This document shows, piece after piece, positions 36,601 through 48,620 of a stretch of DNA of 64,000 nt. The notes beneath the pieces are model-generated. The model worked only from the letters and a program-made list of their open reading frames with translations, made no database searches and was not told the DNA's origin. The DNA comes from Sphagnum magellanicum. Taxonomy: Eukaryota > Streptophyta > Sphagnopsida > Sphagnales > Sphagnaceae. The stretch's first letter is position 1, and each line of letters begins with the position of its first letter. Position numbers and translations under genes: made by a program. The DNA is taken from contig CM038910.1 of the NCBI GenBank assembly GCA_021904315.1, forward strand, positions 19,034,001-19,098,000. The letters are read 5' to 3'.

Positions 36601-39600
36601 AGAATCCCATATGTGGATCCACACATATGCCATAAAAGATCGCAAGAGACAATCAAGCAACAAAATGAAACCAAATATAAATGCAGGGAATTTTACAAGG
36701 TGCTATGTAAAGATGAAGGGAAATACCGTTGGTTCACTATTGACATGCTAAAAAGACATGGAAACTGAATGTGCTGATTAGAACATCTCTTTCAGATCAG
36801 CTATGAAGCATCATCTGTGTAGCAGCTAGTAACAGGTTAATCAAGACAACTTCAAAGAGAAGTTCATTTTCATAATATTCTTTGCAACTCTGTCTCCCTC
36901 ACCCCCCAACATATTGGGCTCCTACAGTAGGCAGTTTACCTGAAGGGAAGAGAACATATAGCCAGGAGTTCCACATGATCATGTCTATATATGTAAGGAT
37001 CAGGAATTGTTTGAAAAGCCCTGAGAGTCCTGATGGTAAACAGATCGACAGATGGCTTCAGTGACTGTGGGGCTTGCTGCAGTGTTGAAGAGGCCAAGTA
37101 CCTTAACGCTCTGCACAAATATCAATAGGTAGATCAAAGTGGTAGTCTGAGCGTGCTCCAAATTCATGAGAAGGAAAGCAAGTAAATGATGCATGCATAG
37201 GGTTTCAAGTGCAGAAATGTCACATGATTTGGGCATCAATGCTATATATTAGACTGATGCCGGGCCTAAACCTGATTAAAAGGCTGAAAAGTACCCAGTA
37301 AGATAGCCAAGAATGGGTTGCAAAAGAATTGCTCCATCACTTTGCATTAAATTGGGAACCACATAACTCTTCACAAAAGCAGTCAATGCCTCCATGGCTG
37401 CAGTCCATCCACTGCAGGTTCTCATTGCAAACCAAAACAGATCCTTCAGAGTCCTAGTTTTCCAAGAAGCTCACAAAAAGATCAGTTTCCTCTGTCAAAA
37501 GAAAAGCTTCAGCACCCCCTTCACCATCCCTATCATATTCTGAGACTGATCACAAACCAATATGTTTGAAGTCTAAGGCCGTACTTGAGTATGTAGACAA
37601 GCAACCATAGAATCCAAACCAGACAGGTCAAAAAATCTTTCCCATGGTGATGGATCCAAACCTTAAATGTGCAGCCAAGTTGTTCTCTGCCTGCTTTAGC
37701 TGCTCCTGGTAATTATTCCCAAATTCAATGGTCCACAATGCAATTATCTCCAGCTCTTGCTCCTCAAGTTCCTAAACAAAGCAACAGATTGTCAGCATTA
37801 CCACCACAGCCAAGATTCAAACTTGGTTTCAGACAGACCACAAACTTAATAATATATCCATGAGATTGAAGAGAAAATTCCACAATATATGCTTTGAAGG
37901 TATCTGTCAATTGCAGCCTATGACATAGAGGGTAGTGGTTGATGCCTCCTTCACCCTGACCATATCCTTCAAGCACATCACTGATGACAACTCAGATGCA
38001 GAAATTGGCTAAAAAGCCACACAAACACATCTATGAGATTGTAGAGGGAACTCCAAAACAACAATTTGAAGGCCACCAGTTCCACAAAACTCAAACTAAC
38101 ATAAAAATAACACAAGCAGTCATAATCTTATGGGTGTCAGACCAAGCACATTCATCATGAATAGCAGCAACTAGGTGCCATGATAGACCACAAACATAAC
38201 ACTAGCATATTCTGACACATAAGGCTGAAACTGGTCAGCTGAGGCATAGTACTTGAATCTCCCACCATTCAAGATGCAAAATTTGAGGAAAAAACTATAT
38301 CTTTATCTAAAGAGATTTCTTATCATGGGTAAATAACTTTTTGCCTTCAACAATTTACAGACCAAGGGAATGAGATTTGGACAAACTGCAGAAACCAACT
38401 GCCTCGCTTTTGAAATGCAAAGATACCATACAACACTAAAATATGATAAGAAATGACATGGTCCTTGATTTAACACACCTGCTTCGGCATTGATGTTACC
38501 AATGCTCCAATCAACATCCAGCCTGCCTCCTTTTCACATACCCTTGAGATAGAGTTGCGAGTAGGCTGAAAAACCATTGCCTTGGCAACATCTAAGATTG
38601 TTGAAGGTAGTCTGCATAAACACCCAACAATTGACAGGTTCCTCTCAGTTTCTACATCTATTGACCTATGAGGCAAGCAAAATGGCTGAGCCGAACAAAG
38701 AAAAGAAATTTTACTGATGGTAAAACCTCATCATAATGACAATTTCCTTGGATCAAAGTGATTAACAATTTGAGGCCCAATTCACACGTTCAGTTTTGAG
38801 GAATCAGAGACCCCAAGGAGAAAAGAGCAAAAGCAGGAATCATCAGAAAGAAGAAAAGGAATTTCATTGACATTCACTTGGCAGGTCAGGGAGAAGAAAG
38901 ATGACCATAGAAATTGTTAGATAATAAGTTTTGATTGTTAACTTCCAAAACAGCATAGTTCTGCAGAGCTAGGGGACAGGAACTGGTGTGGACATATAAT
39001 CTGTGAAATAGAGAAAGAGACCATATCAAGCAGCACCCTAGTGACAAAAAAGAAGTCAATGATCACCTGTATGGTACTCCAAGCGGAAGCTTGGGACACA
39101 CAGCAAGCAGGGCAGCTAACATGGCTGCTTGTCCATGCAGTGAGTCCAGCGCTAGCCGCAGCCTGTCACCCTGCAGCAGCTCCCAACAATAGATGGATTA
39201 GATTGTCCATAAATTCCACTCACACATCCAAGTGGAGAAGATGTGCTAATAACAATCCCACAGGAGCTGCAGTTATCCACATATCCTTATTCAACAAATG
39301 CTCCACCTCAGGCTCCAATGAGGTTAGACAAGACCCATTGTGATTATTCACTTCACATTGGTAGCCACAAAAGATGGGCTCCAAAGGTACACTCCACAAA
39401 ACAGAGGACATTTATTTCACATGATGTAATTATTCTTCACCTCTATTGTGGTCATGCAATTAGAAGTTGACATGAAAGAAAGAAAGGAAGAATGTTGCTG
39501 TACTTTTTCAACAACCAATGTCTCACGCAAAGCTCGTAGGGATGTCACACCACAAGACAAGAGGTTGTTTGCACAAGCAGGGTCAACTTCAGAAAGAGCA

Positions 39601-42600
39601 CGAAGTGTAAGGGCTGCTTCAACTCGAACCTGCAATGGCAAGAGCGAAGCCAACATTCAACCAATCTAGAGTCTTCATTTTGTGTTTTCAATAATTGAAA
39701 GGGTGCTAACAAAATGCATATATTGTAATCTCAAACCAGGAAAAGTGCACCATTGAGTGATAGTCCACCCTCAAGAAGTAGTGCTGTGTGTAAATGTTTC
39801 TGCAAAGGTGCAAGTTACTTACAGCCATGGAGGAGTTGGAGAGTGTCTGCACCAAGGAGTCGTCCAGGGCCTCCCTGCAAGCCAGTGAGACCTACATTCA
39901 CATCAAGGAAGAAATGGTAAAAATGTGGAGGTTCCACATATCCCCTGAGCTCCTTGACAAAACATTAGATTTCTAATTAGATGCCTATCACATTACAACT
40001 CTGTAAAAACATTCCAATACACCCAGTTTCATGATTCATGGTGGAGAAACATAATAAATCATCAGCTTAAAGGACAAGACAAACAAGTCCCCAAAACAAG
40101 AAATACCCTGATATTGGCTTTCAACCTACTCACTGGAACAATATGATGGATCCAAATTATGAACACCTCCAGTACAATTAAAATGTAACTATTTCAAAGA
40201 AGACTCTGCATGCAGCATATCAACTAGTTAAGGAATAAAGACAAAAAAAGATAGTGATTAACACTAATCATAGAAAAATCTCTGGGGATGAGACAGACCT
40301 CTCCAAGAGTGATCAAGAGATGTGCAACTGTCCTAAGTATAACCACCAGCCTAGGAGAGCTGTTGTCTGAACCAAAAAGCTGCAAAATTATTCAAATACA
40401 TCATGCTCTTTGTCAATAGTGCTAAGGATAAGTCTATATGCAGAAAACCCAGAGAAACATCAAACAAATCAGTAAGGAATTTCTCAAGACCTGAAAAAAT
40501 GTCAGTAGCCAACCAAGACAACCAAACCAAAGAAATATTTTTCATAGTGGCTTATTAGGACTCCTCCCACAAGACTCTGTACTCCATTGGCTCTCCAAAC
40601 TGTTGACTGGGCATTGATCTTCTCATATTGTTGTGAATTACTCATTTGTTTCATTTCTTCCTTCATTCAATCCAAGAGGCATAGGCTAGGGCATATCACA
40701 AACATATTAATTAAAAAGCAATTAAGTACAATCAACATATTGAGGACAGCTGTTAGACACTGACCTCCCTTGTAAGTAAGAGTGTAAATTCTTTTTGTGC
40801 TGGCTCACCCATTTGCTCAACCACCCCAACACGAAGAATGTAAAGTACACATGCCTGTCCATGGCCATGATGAAAGCTACTTTAAGAGTATAAACAGCCC
40901 CAATATCAGCAGCCCTCTAGCTAGGTGATCTGATGCTTTGGCCTGTACAAGAACTTTACTCCAAATATTGCACCTCCACCACTCTCATGTAAAAGAATAC
41001 CATCAAAGTGTGTCTAACCTCCAATCCACTAGAATTCTAAATCATCATGCACAAAGGCAACCTCCATCTCCTAAAAGCTCGAAGTAACTCAAAATATTCC
41101 TTGTTCATGCACTTATTAAATAATTTGTATTCCACACACATGCCCCTGAACTTTAAACTGTCTACAGAAAGCTCTTGCCACAGTGATCTGATACTTGAAG
41201 ATGAAGTACCTGAGCATGAGCATCTGTGCTAGAAGTGAGCATACTGATAGCTTCCATCCCCAAACTCGAGAGTTCCACATTGTTATGCCCATAAGACAAA
41301 TGCATTCTCTGAAGACACACAAGTAAGCTTCCATAGGCTGAGGCCTGTCTGATTCTTTTGCTGAACCCAAATGACCCAAACAAATGCCTCTCCCTATACA
41401 CAATAAAAACATCATGCAAAGCAAACTGAGAAAGAAACAGAAGCATAAGCCACATGAATGGACAAGAGATCACTTGAGAAGCATAAGGTATGAAGACACC
41501 TGCAAAAATGCTACCCAGGCCATTGTCAGACCAACTCGAACATCTTTGCATCGAGAACCTGATGCTGTCACATCACATTGTTTGTAAGTGGCAAATTCTC
41601 AATCTACAAAGTATTGCTAGTGGCAAGTTCTCAATCTACTTTTGTGCTCAAAATCAATTACTGCCACTAGCATACATGCCTCTACCAAGTTTCAAAAAGA
41701 ATTGCTTTGCGTGTGGAGCATTTTGAATCTGTAGCCAGCCATGTTAACCACAACAGGCAAGACAATATGTGAAAAAGCTGTGGATCATTTCTCTGCTTAT
41801 CAGCATATAGAGAGGAGGATCAACAACAATTGTTCAGGTGAAAGACAGAAAAAGTATGAGGTTGATGCTAGCAGCCCCAGGGAAGCGGAGCAAATGTCAA
41901 CCCAAAAAGAAAGACAAGAAGATGGAATGGAATCAGAAAGAACACAAGTGTTGCTAAAACAGTAACATCCTATGTTGTTTCAAAGGACTTCGAATACCTC
42001 TCAAGAAGGGACTGACCAAATGCTTTTGCAAAGCTCCCTCCAAATGCTTTGGCGGAACAGGTGGTCCTTTGCCCTTAGGCTGAACCTAAAGCACAGCAGC
42101 AGAAAGTATTGTGACACAGAAGCAAGATAGAAGTCTCCACACAGGGAAAGCATTGAGGTATCCCCAGGCTGTTCAAAGGCAGTTACAACCTGAGAAATAT
42201 TTTTTCCCATGTCCAGGATGTTTCTTCCCTCCCCAGAGAAGTAACACCTTTCAGAAATTGGCATGCAATCTAATTTGGAGGCCACATGGTCTATGGATGA
42301 AACAATGAAAGCAATACAAATTGCTGTAGGTGAAACCTGAGCATTAGGATTCAGACCAAGGGCAAGAAGAGCCCCAAGTGCTGCAGCAAAGCCATCCCGC
42401 ACTGCTTGAGCATTGTCCTCTAAAGCCTGTCACGAACCCATAGATGTTTGAATCAGATACAGCAGTTACAAGATCAGTCAGTTAACTAATGAAACAGGAA
42501 GCAGAAAGACCCATAAGCCATTCTCACTTCACTGCACAATATAGCGAGTACCTTCAGACAGAAGAATATGCATGCTTCAAGCCCTCCAGATCCTACACCA

Positions 42601-44812
42601 GGCCCACCAGTAACTGCAACAGCCCTCAGACAGGCAGCTGCTGTAGCTCTAACAAGTGACGATTTGTCACTTGCTCCTGTTCTCAAAATTATGCGCACTG
42701 CTTCCACATATGCAGCTAGTGGCCCTCCACCATTTGATCCCTCTAGTGCATCCTTAAGCAGCTGCAGAGCGGCCTGTCTAACTCTAACCTGCCCAAGAAT
42801 CGATTGCATAAACAATTTTTCAAATCTACAAAAGGAAGTCAATTTTCATGCTGCCTCAAAATCTTAGATTGTACATTGTGAGATTATGTTCATGAAAACC
42901 TGCTCATATGTATTTATTCCAACCCAAGCTGAAGACATCAGCTTGGTGCTAAACTGGTCAAAGATCCAAGCCTATTTATTTTGCAACCTGACTTGAATGT
43001 AAAAGCATCTTGGCTTTTTCCTTCATCATGGCTTCTTTAAGCTTGTGAAGGAAAGCTGTACACATTCCAGGGAAAGAACAGAACTAGATAACCCAGAGGC
43101 TTATTCACAGCTGTAACCAGATCGGGAAAGAACAATTTTCAGGAAATATACCAATTACCTCTGAGGACTTCATCAATTTCATCACAATGTTACTTGTCTC
43201 CAGTAGCCCTGATGTGATCCTTGCCCCAAAAGCTTGGTACAAAGAGCCTAGACATTGTGCAGCCCCTGCAATACAGCAACCAACAGTGGGTGGAAGTATG
43301 AAGCAGCACAAAATTAAGTACATCTTCATAAGCTTGTCCAACAACCCCATAAATGTCAGTTGTGAATGCAGACTGCCTAAACCCATAAATGATCTCAAGT
43401 GACTCACAATCCGCACATGAACCTCTGCAATTTCACACCAAATTTTTAAAGGTGCCATACATTTTTATGTTTATGACCTACAACATAGAAATTGAAACAA
43501 ACCATGTGAGTGCTGATAATCCTGAATTGAGACAGATGCTTCAATATAAGGACTGGCCATGGATTAGGGTTGGCAATGAGCTAGGTTAGGAACAAGTTTC
43601 AAAATTATTTAGCAACATAGCTGCAAGTGTGCAGTAGCAGACCTTTAGCTGATAGTTTTCAAGAAAATAAATGTTCTGAAATTACCAATGCAAGCTGCTG
43701 GCTCTGATTTTCGTAAGTCTGCCTTGTCACCTAGCCAACCCTGCAAACTGCTTGCCCTTGAGTAAATTGAGATACTGTCCCCCATCTGTATGAACCTCGT
43801 CATGGATACAGAAGCCAGACGTCGAACTGGTGGCCGTACTCCTAGCAACAACAATGCCTGCAATGCATCCTCTCCTTTTCTCTGGTAGGGCAGCAGGGAC
43901 TCCTGAATCAAATCGTATCTATAGCTTGATTAAAGTGCAGTTGTACCAAAGTAAACTCCAACACTATCAGAAACTACATGCATGCTCCCCAAAATTACTC
44001 AACAGCACTTGTCAAAGGTCACCACGACAAGCATCCCAGGTGGAGGAGTCATAATCAAACCATACTGAATGAAGCTAAAATCATTGCATGATTGCAACCA
44101 ATATGATTGTCAGCACATTGTCCTGCCTAAATAGAACATGAATTTGGAGAAGAATCTGAAAGGGGCACTTCAACTGCATTGAGGTCATCAACTACTGGAA
44201 CCAAACATTTAAAGAAAATACTCATTTCCACTGCTGCCTTCATATATGACAGGAGTTGCTTCTGATCTTATGTATCACTAAACAGAGGACTCTGTATAAT
44301 AGTGACAAAGTACTTGAACCTGCCCTAAACCTGCAACAAGGTACTTTGAACTCTCTGAGATTGCAAAACTCGTTTAGATTCAGAAGTAAGCAAACTCCGG
44401 ACTTCTTGGGAAATCCAATATCCAGTCGTTCAAGACATCTCCAATCGAAGTCCTGTCCACATGCCGTCAATAATCCGCAAATCGCCAACAGAACAATGAC
44501 TACTTGGCACATAGATATGAGTATTTGCAGGCTTGGCAAGAGCCATTTTTTCCCCAGAGCTTGCAAAAGTAAGAGTGCCTCCTTGTGTAGGTAAAACAAT
44601 GCCATCAGCAAACATGCAACAAGATTTCACCAGGCATGAAAATACAAGCAATCGCTTCTTACCTTGCTCTCTTGATCTAGAGTCGACAAAAGGTCAGACA
44701 GGAGATCGAAGCAAAGGAGCGGCTGCAGCGGCTTCACAGACCCCGAGTGGACTATCGACTCTAGCTGCGCCACCAGAATCCCCAGCTTCGACAACACGAA
44801 ACCTTCCCCCAT
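22408..44812 (-). CDS. SWEETIE: SWEETIE / HEATR5-family HEAT-repeat protein, 48 exons, 2313 aa
   Basis: A giant alpha-solenoid protein. Arabidopsis SWEETIE (about 2.2 thousand residues) affects sugar metabolism, growth and senescence. Animal HEATR5 and yeast Laa1 relatives work with AP-1 clathrin adaptors at the trans-Golgi and endosomes. I joined 48 exons, all GT-AG, into one open frame of 6942 nt including stop; every junction keeps phase. Diagnostic stretches include KLGILVAQLESIV near the N-terminus, GDSISIYSRASSLQG, AAQCLGSLYQAFG, VRVEAALTLRALSEVDP, IVAVLGPELSPGSSLFSRCK and SGDWLVLHLGELVALAYQ. The ATG at 44812 is the first in frame. The last exon encodes a Pro-rich then very acidic, probably disordered tail with W-x-x-F motifs. 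Exon coordinates are given in four part entries. No break or missing segment was found, so the gene looks functional. Confidence 0.93.
27925..33764 (-). CDS. SWEETIE: SWEETIE-like gene, exons 25-36 (residues about 908-1322)
   Basis: Exon coordinates in transcription order: 33764-33608, 33264-33115, 32902-32853, 32667-32568, 31608-31552, 31362-31295, 31016-30923, 30379-30156, 29888-29759, 29070-29002, 28247-28191, 28011-27925. Key stretches are VGGMALSTLVPSTV, VLHGLWLTAEAAGLSYV, the highly conserved IVAVLGPELSPGSSLFSRCK, LALFAPQAVSVHLHVQTL, FAMLDNETDE, PSFPSRWLHLCRNV, a variable Gly/Ser/Asp linker in exon 32, SGDWLVLHLGELVALAYQ and EGHLLLEQYQAQLVSAVRTA. The 57 bp exon at 28191-28247 is too short to see as an open frame and was found by family similarity and phase. 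Confidence 0.88.
29315..29412. repeat. 50 bp direct duplication in SWEETIE intron 33
   Basis: The sequence gcaatgttacaggagaaggt and what follows occurs at 29315 and 29365 with a few differences. It lies between exons 33 and 34 and disturbs neither. Confidence 0.75.
33036..33053. repeat. Telomere-like stretch in SWEETIE intron 26
   Basis: Reads ctaaaccctaaatcctaaacc, two and a half diverged CCCTAAA units, between exon 26 and exon 27. It is probably a chance or fossil telomere-box. Confidence 0.4.
34517..39170 (-). CDS. SWEETIE: SWEETIE-like gene, exons 13-24 (residues about 486-908)
   Basis: Exon coordinates in transcription order: 39170-39067, 38611-38479, 37771-37662, 37411-37295, 37110-36940, 36556-36470, 36319-36226, 35976-35908, 35755-35636, 35438-35370, 35161-35057, 34605-34517. 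Recognisable stretches are LDSLHGQAAMLAALLAV, CEKEAGWMLIGALV, FQTIPDPYIYRHDHVEL, DHRDASLGPWVPGRDNFEDE, LCFGNIFATQ, AAAEGLGVLARVGGDVYAAR and GSLALALGCIHR. Exon 20 starts at the acceptor ggtggcag; its product matches the family at the expected length, while upstream acceptors do not keep phase. Confidence 0.9.
39504..44812 (-). CDS. SWEETIE: SWEETIE-like gene, exons 1-12 (residues 1-485)
   Basis: Exon coordinates in transcription order: 44812-44663, 43902-43686, 43265-43159, 42788-42552, 42426-42337, 42085-41998, 41564-41500, 41344-41210, 40854-40765, 40379-40299, 39891-39823, 39629-39504. The part begins MGEGFVLSKLGILVAQ. It contains helical repeats with GVRPPVRRLASVSM, VRQAALQLLKDALEG, VRDGFAAALGALLALG and ACVLYILRVGVVEQM. 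Exon 11 uses the acceptor after gaatgtag. A nearer gcag acceptor breaks the frame, and the chosen one gives VSLACREALDDSL, which aligns with the family. Confidence 0.9.
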
Positions 44813-44827
44813 ATTTCCCCCCACACC

Positions 44828-44869
<42 letters not shown>

Positions 44870-45150
44870 GCCAAAAATTTCTCTCAATTATTCTCTTATC
44901 TTCGTCAACCGATCTTGAGACAAGATAGAGCAGCAAAGTGCGAGATACCCAATTAACGACCTTTGAGACTAACTGCGCTTCCGATCTCACAAGCAAAACC
45001 TTGGATCCACAACTGTTCCACCACCTGCGTGTAAGAGACGGACAGCGAGAGGAACAGCGAGTGAACCCGTAAGGACAAAGGGGCTGATGATCACTGCCTT
45101 CAACTTCGGTAGCCAAATTCTTTTTCTCTTTTCTTTCTTTTCTGTTTTTC
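44813..45150 (-). promoter_or_regulatory. 5' leader and putative promoter of the SWEETIE-like gene
   Basis: Directly upstream of the start ATG at 44812. It is more GC-rich than the flank and contains the GA-repeat listed separately. Minus-strand frames across it (44694-45152) use a different frame from the protein and carry no family motif. No TATA box is evident. Confidence 0.4.
44829..44864. repeat. (TC)18 microsatellite, (GA)18 on the gene strand
   Basis: Eighteen uninterrupted TC units on the plus strand, ending 17 bp before the SWEETIE start codon. On the transcribed strand this is a GA repeat in the 5' leader or core promoter. GA/CT repeats are recognised by BBR/BPC GAGA-binding proteins in plants, so a regulatory role is possible but is inference. 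Confidence 0.9.
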
Positions 45151-46365
45151 ATATTTATTAGCTTTATGTAGAAGGAAGGGGGGTCGGGTTTGTCCGCTGC
45201 CGGTAGAGATTGATGGTTTCGTTTTTATTGGGACTTTCTGTTGTATGGGAGAGACTACCGAACAAAACAGTGTAGTTTTCATTTTCGTCCCATATTTTGA
45301 CGAATGTTTACCACGTGTTATTGTGAGTTTTTTTTTAAGATCTTGATGGAACATTTCCTTTGCCAGTTTGAACTTTGAACCAGTGTTGGGTAGATATGGT
45401 CTTCTGGAGCAACCAATTTGTACATGTATCAAAAATATTAAGAGAAACATAAGAAGTCAAATCTTCATATGCAAAGAATTTCAGAATTAATATTGGTGTA
45501 GCCTGTCTATTGGCCTAAATGTGAACTCCTTACTCAACTAATTGAACATGAATTTTAAATTTATTTAATTTGGAATGGCAAAACAGTTTAGAGTTCAATA
45601 TCTCTAACGCCTCGGTCTAAAATGTATGAAATCACCTCCATAAAATCTTACTTTTGAAGGGATTTTGAAGTATGTCAAAAACATGCCCTAGTTTCTCTAA
45701 CAACTTTGGTCTTGATTTTATTGAATTTGCAATGACAAAATTATTCAATATTAAATAACTATTACAATGTTACAAAACATGACAGAATCACCCCATTGCA
45801 CCATTGCTCATCATGGGCTTTCCAATGATGGGAACAGAATGATGCATCAAACCTCAACCAATGTTGGGCAATTTTTTACTGTTTCAAAAAATAAATTAGA
45901 ATAATTTTGATTTCGATTTCACACATAAATTAAATTAAGACTCTAGTTTCAAGTCCAACTAGTGTGGCCTGTTTCATTGGCACAAGTGTGAACTCGTTCT
46001 AATGTAGAGTGGACAGGCTGGAGTGAACCAACAGCCACTAGTGCACCAGCTCAGGATGAGGCTGTTCAAGCAGTTTTGGGGATGAACCCAAACACATCCA
46101 AGTAGGGCATTTTTATTTTCATCTTCCCTTGCCAAGGGTTTTTTCCAACCCTCTTCTCTGCCCCAAAGTTTTCCCCTCCTAAACCTGAATTCATTTTCTT
46201 TCCCCCCGGCTTAGCTTCCTTCTTCTCATCTTCATCACCAAAGCTTCAAGGCAAGCTTAAGAATGTGAAGACACAAGGGAGTTTGGAGCTTCAACTTAGT
46301 GGTAGAAGCTCGAGCTTGAAGGTAAGCTCCCTCCTTTCTCTTCCTTTTTTATTTTTTCAAAAAAA
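45151..46365. other. Intergenic DNA, nothing recognised
   Basis: No supported gene. A short stretch at about 46010-46060 (agtgaaccaacagccactagtgcacca) resembles one in PFC1 intron 6 at about 18015-18050 (agtgaaccaccagctaccactgcacca), which suggests a dispersed repeat of unknown type. Confidence 0.4.
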
Positions 46366-46369
46366 AAAA

Positions 46370-46975
46370 TTGTTGCAAAGAAAACGATAACAACAATGTT
46401 ATCATCTCTTTTTTTCCTTGTTTTGCTACAAGAAAATGACGGCAACAATGCCATCATCTTTTTTTTGTCCTTGTTTTCTTGCAAAGAAGACGACAACAGC
46501 TGTCATCTTTTCTTTTTTTTTGCTTGTTCTACTACAAAGAAAATAACAGCAAATGTCATCATTTTCTTTCCTTTGTTCTATTGCGAAGAAGACGACAATA
46601 GCCATGTCATTGTCTTTTTTTTGCTTGTGCTGTGAAGAAAATGATGGCAACAATGTTTTTTTTTTTTTTTTAATTGCAAAAAAGACAACAACAATTGTCA
46701 TCGTTTTTGTTTGCTTGTTGTTGTTTCTTTTGTTTTTTTTGTTGCGAAGAAGATGATGGCAATTGTCATTGTCTTTTTTTCTTTGTTTTGCTACAAAGAA
46801 AATAACAATAGTTGTCATCGTCTATTTTTTTGTTTATTTCACTATGAAAATGACAACGGCACTCATCTTTTTTCTCTTGTTTTGTTGTGAAAAAAACAAC
46901 AATAGCAATGTCATCTTCTTTTGTCCTTCTTTTGTTGCAAAGAAGGCGACAACAAGGGTATCGTCGCTCTTTTTC
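46370..46975. repeat. Degenerate ~50 bp tandem repeat, about 12 units
   Basis: The motif caaagaaaatgacrrcaacaatg-tcatc, followed by a T-run and ttgttttg, recurs at about 46374, 46429, 46483, 46535, 46583, 46631, 46678, 46743, 46792, 46840, 46888 and 46938. Spacing is mostly 47-55 bp and often 48. Because many periods are multiples of 3, charged frames stay open on both strands (minus 46426-46818, plus 46396-46635). These are Lys/Asp/Asn- and Phe-rich repeats and not convincing proteins. Confidence 0.8.
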
Positions 46976-47179
46976 TTTTTGTCGTCGTTTTTTTTCTACA
47001 TGTTGTCATCGACTCCTACTAGTGCTCTTTTCAAAAGGGGAACAGTTCGTTTTTATGGTTGTGGTCTTTTGAAAAAGGTAAAAAATTGAATATGGTTGTA
47101 TATTAAGGTTCCTATTTGGATATGTAGGATTATAATGGGTATGAAAAAGAAATTGAAAAAGGTTTGTTGTTATCAAAAA

Positions 47180-47318
47180 GTTCAAAAGCAAAATGTTGTT
47201 ACACCAAAATTAACAATTGAAAAGCAAAATATTGCTACATCAAAATTGGCAACTAAAGAGCAAAATGTTACTACATCAGAAATGGCCACTGAAAAAGAAA
47301 ATGTTGCTACATCATAAT
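47180..47318 (+). repeat. 39 bp (13-codon) tandem repeat, about 4 copies
   Basis: Four units of the type gtt-act-aca-tca-aaa-ttg-gca-act-gaa-aag-caa-aat translate on the plus strand as diverged versions of V-T/A-T-S-K-L-A-T-E-K-Q-N. The frame is open through the repeat and stops right after it. It lies upstream of the zinc-finger-like pseudogene and may be its N-terminal repeat region. Confidence 0.75.
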
Positions 47319-47689
47319 TAAAAATTGGGGAACCTAAAGTTAATGAAACAAGTATTTGATGTAATTTAGAGTTAGCCCAGGTGACTATGTCCAATCCAAG
47401 TGATGAGATCCCTCCCAAAACAAATTGGGAATTTCAACCAAGAAAAGGTAGGTTAGAATAATTCCAAATTTACATAAATTAAATTTTATTAAATTGATTT
47501 TTAAATTTTGTACAAAACTTTTATATTTAATTATACCCGCACCTTTCATCATTTAATGGAAGGTGTAGGACTTTTTTTTGAATTTTTTTTATTGCAATAA
47601 CTTAGTCTTATTTGCAATACCTACATTTTGTTATATGATTTTGTTTCTAAGGTTTAGGGTTTAAATTTTTTATTAAAAAATAAAAATTT

Positions 47690-48620
47690 ATTTTTTGGGG
47701 GTTTGTGGTTTAGGTCCAGAAATTGGAATTAACCACATTCAGCCACCAACACCCCTTTGTCCACGTGATATTGTTCATAAGGACGGGTCAAAATTGGGGA
47801 CGTAAAATTGACAATTACATCATTGCATATGTTACCAAGTGGTTATTAACTAAACATTTGAAGGAGGTGCATGGTTTAATGGTAAAAAAGGCCAAACCTA
47901 GGAAGCCTTCAACTTCTTAAAAAGATCTTCAACATCAAGACCACACTAAAATGAACATTCATATCTTGGGAAATGTCATGGCCGTGTAGAGGTGGAATGA
48001 TCAAAAGGTTACTAGTCACGCTCATGCCAAAGCCTAACACAAATGGGATGAACTGATAATTATTACACAATAATGTCCACCATTACCAAAACCAATTTTG
48101 GTCAAGTTATTTTTATAACAATTATTATAAGTGTTGGGTCTAAATGCCTAGGGTGTGGAAACATGCCTCGAGATGTAACATCACAAATGGAAAAGGACAA
48201 ATATTTACAAGAGATGATTCGATCGACCTATTTCGCATATGCATGAAAATTGAAAATGGCATGGGATGTCAAAACTTGAGATTGAAAGTCCATTAAAGCA
48301 AGTCGAACAATAATTGATAGTTGTATTAGATTTCTATGAATATAAAATGATTCATGGAAGGTAAGGAAAAATAATAATCAATGTTTGTTATTTTTTTATA
48401 AATTTGTTTTATCCAAGGTGTGTTAGAATTCAATTTGATGTTTTTGGGTGTTTATAAAGTTCATGGCACAACAAAGGAGGAATTTGTTACAACTATAGTT
48501 CATGTCAATATGCAACATCGACAACTATACATTGTTCATCACACAACAAGGGATATTAAGGTGATAATTACTTACCAAGTTAAACATAACTTATAGATAT
48601 GGTTTCAAGGTTTCCACTTT
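47690..48620 (+). pseudogene. Decayed zinc-finger-like repetitive plant ORF
   Basis: Plus-strand pieces form one protein-like path across at least one frameshift: PLCPRDIVHKDGSKLGT (about 47745-47795), then in the next frame KIDNYIIAYVTKWLLTKHL and KEVHGLMVKKAKPRKPSTS with a stop at about 47920. Further matches in changing frames run through MNIHILGNVMAV and PPLPKP to VHGTTKEEFVTTIVHVNMQH (about 48455-48520). The Cys and paired His positions suggest a former C2H2-like finger. I recall similar proteins as multi-copy, repeat-borne ORFs in plant genomes but cannot name the family. It is clearly non-functional. Confidence 0.4.

Noticed and set aside
44694..45152. 152-codon minus-strand frame over the SWEETIE start
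   Set aside because: It reads another frame than the protein; its Glu/Arg run is only the GA microsatellite.
46426..46818. 130-codon highly charged minus-strand protein
   Set aside because: It consists of repeats of the ~50 bp unit, with an equally open frame on the other strand.
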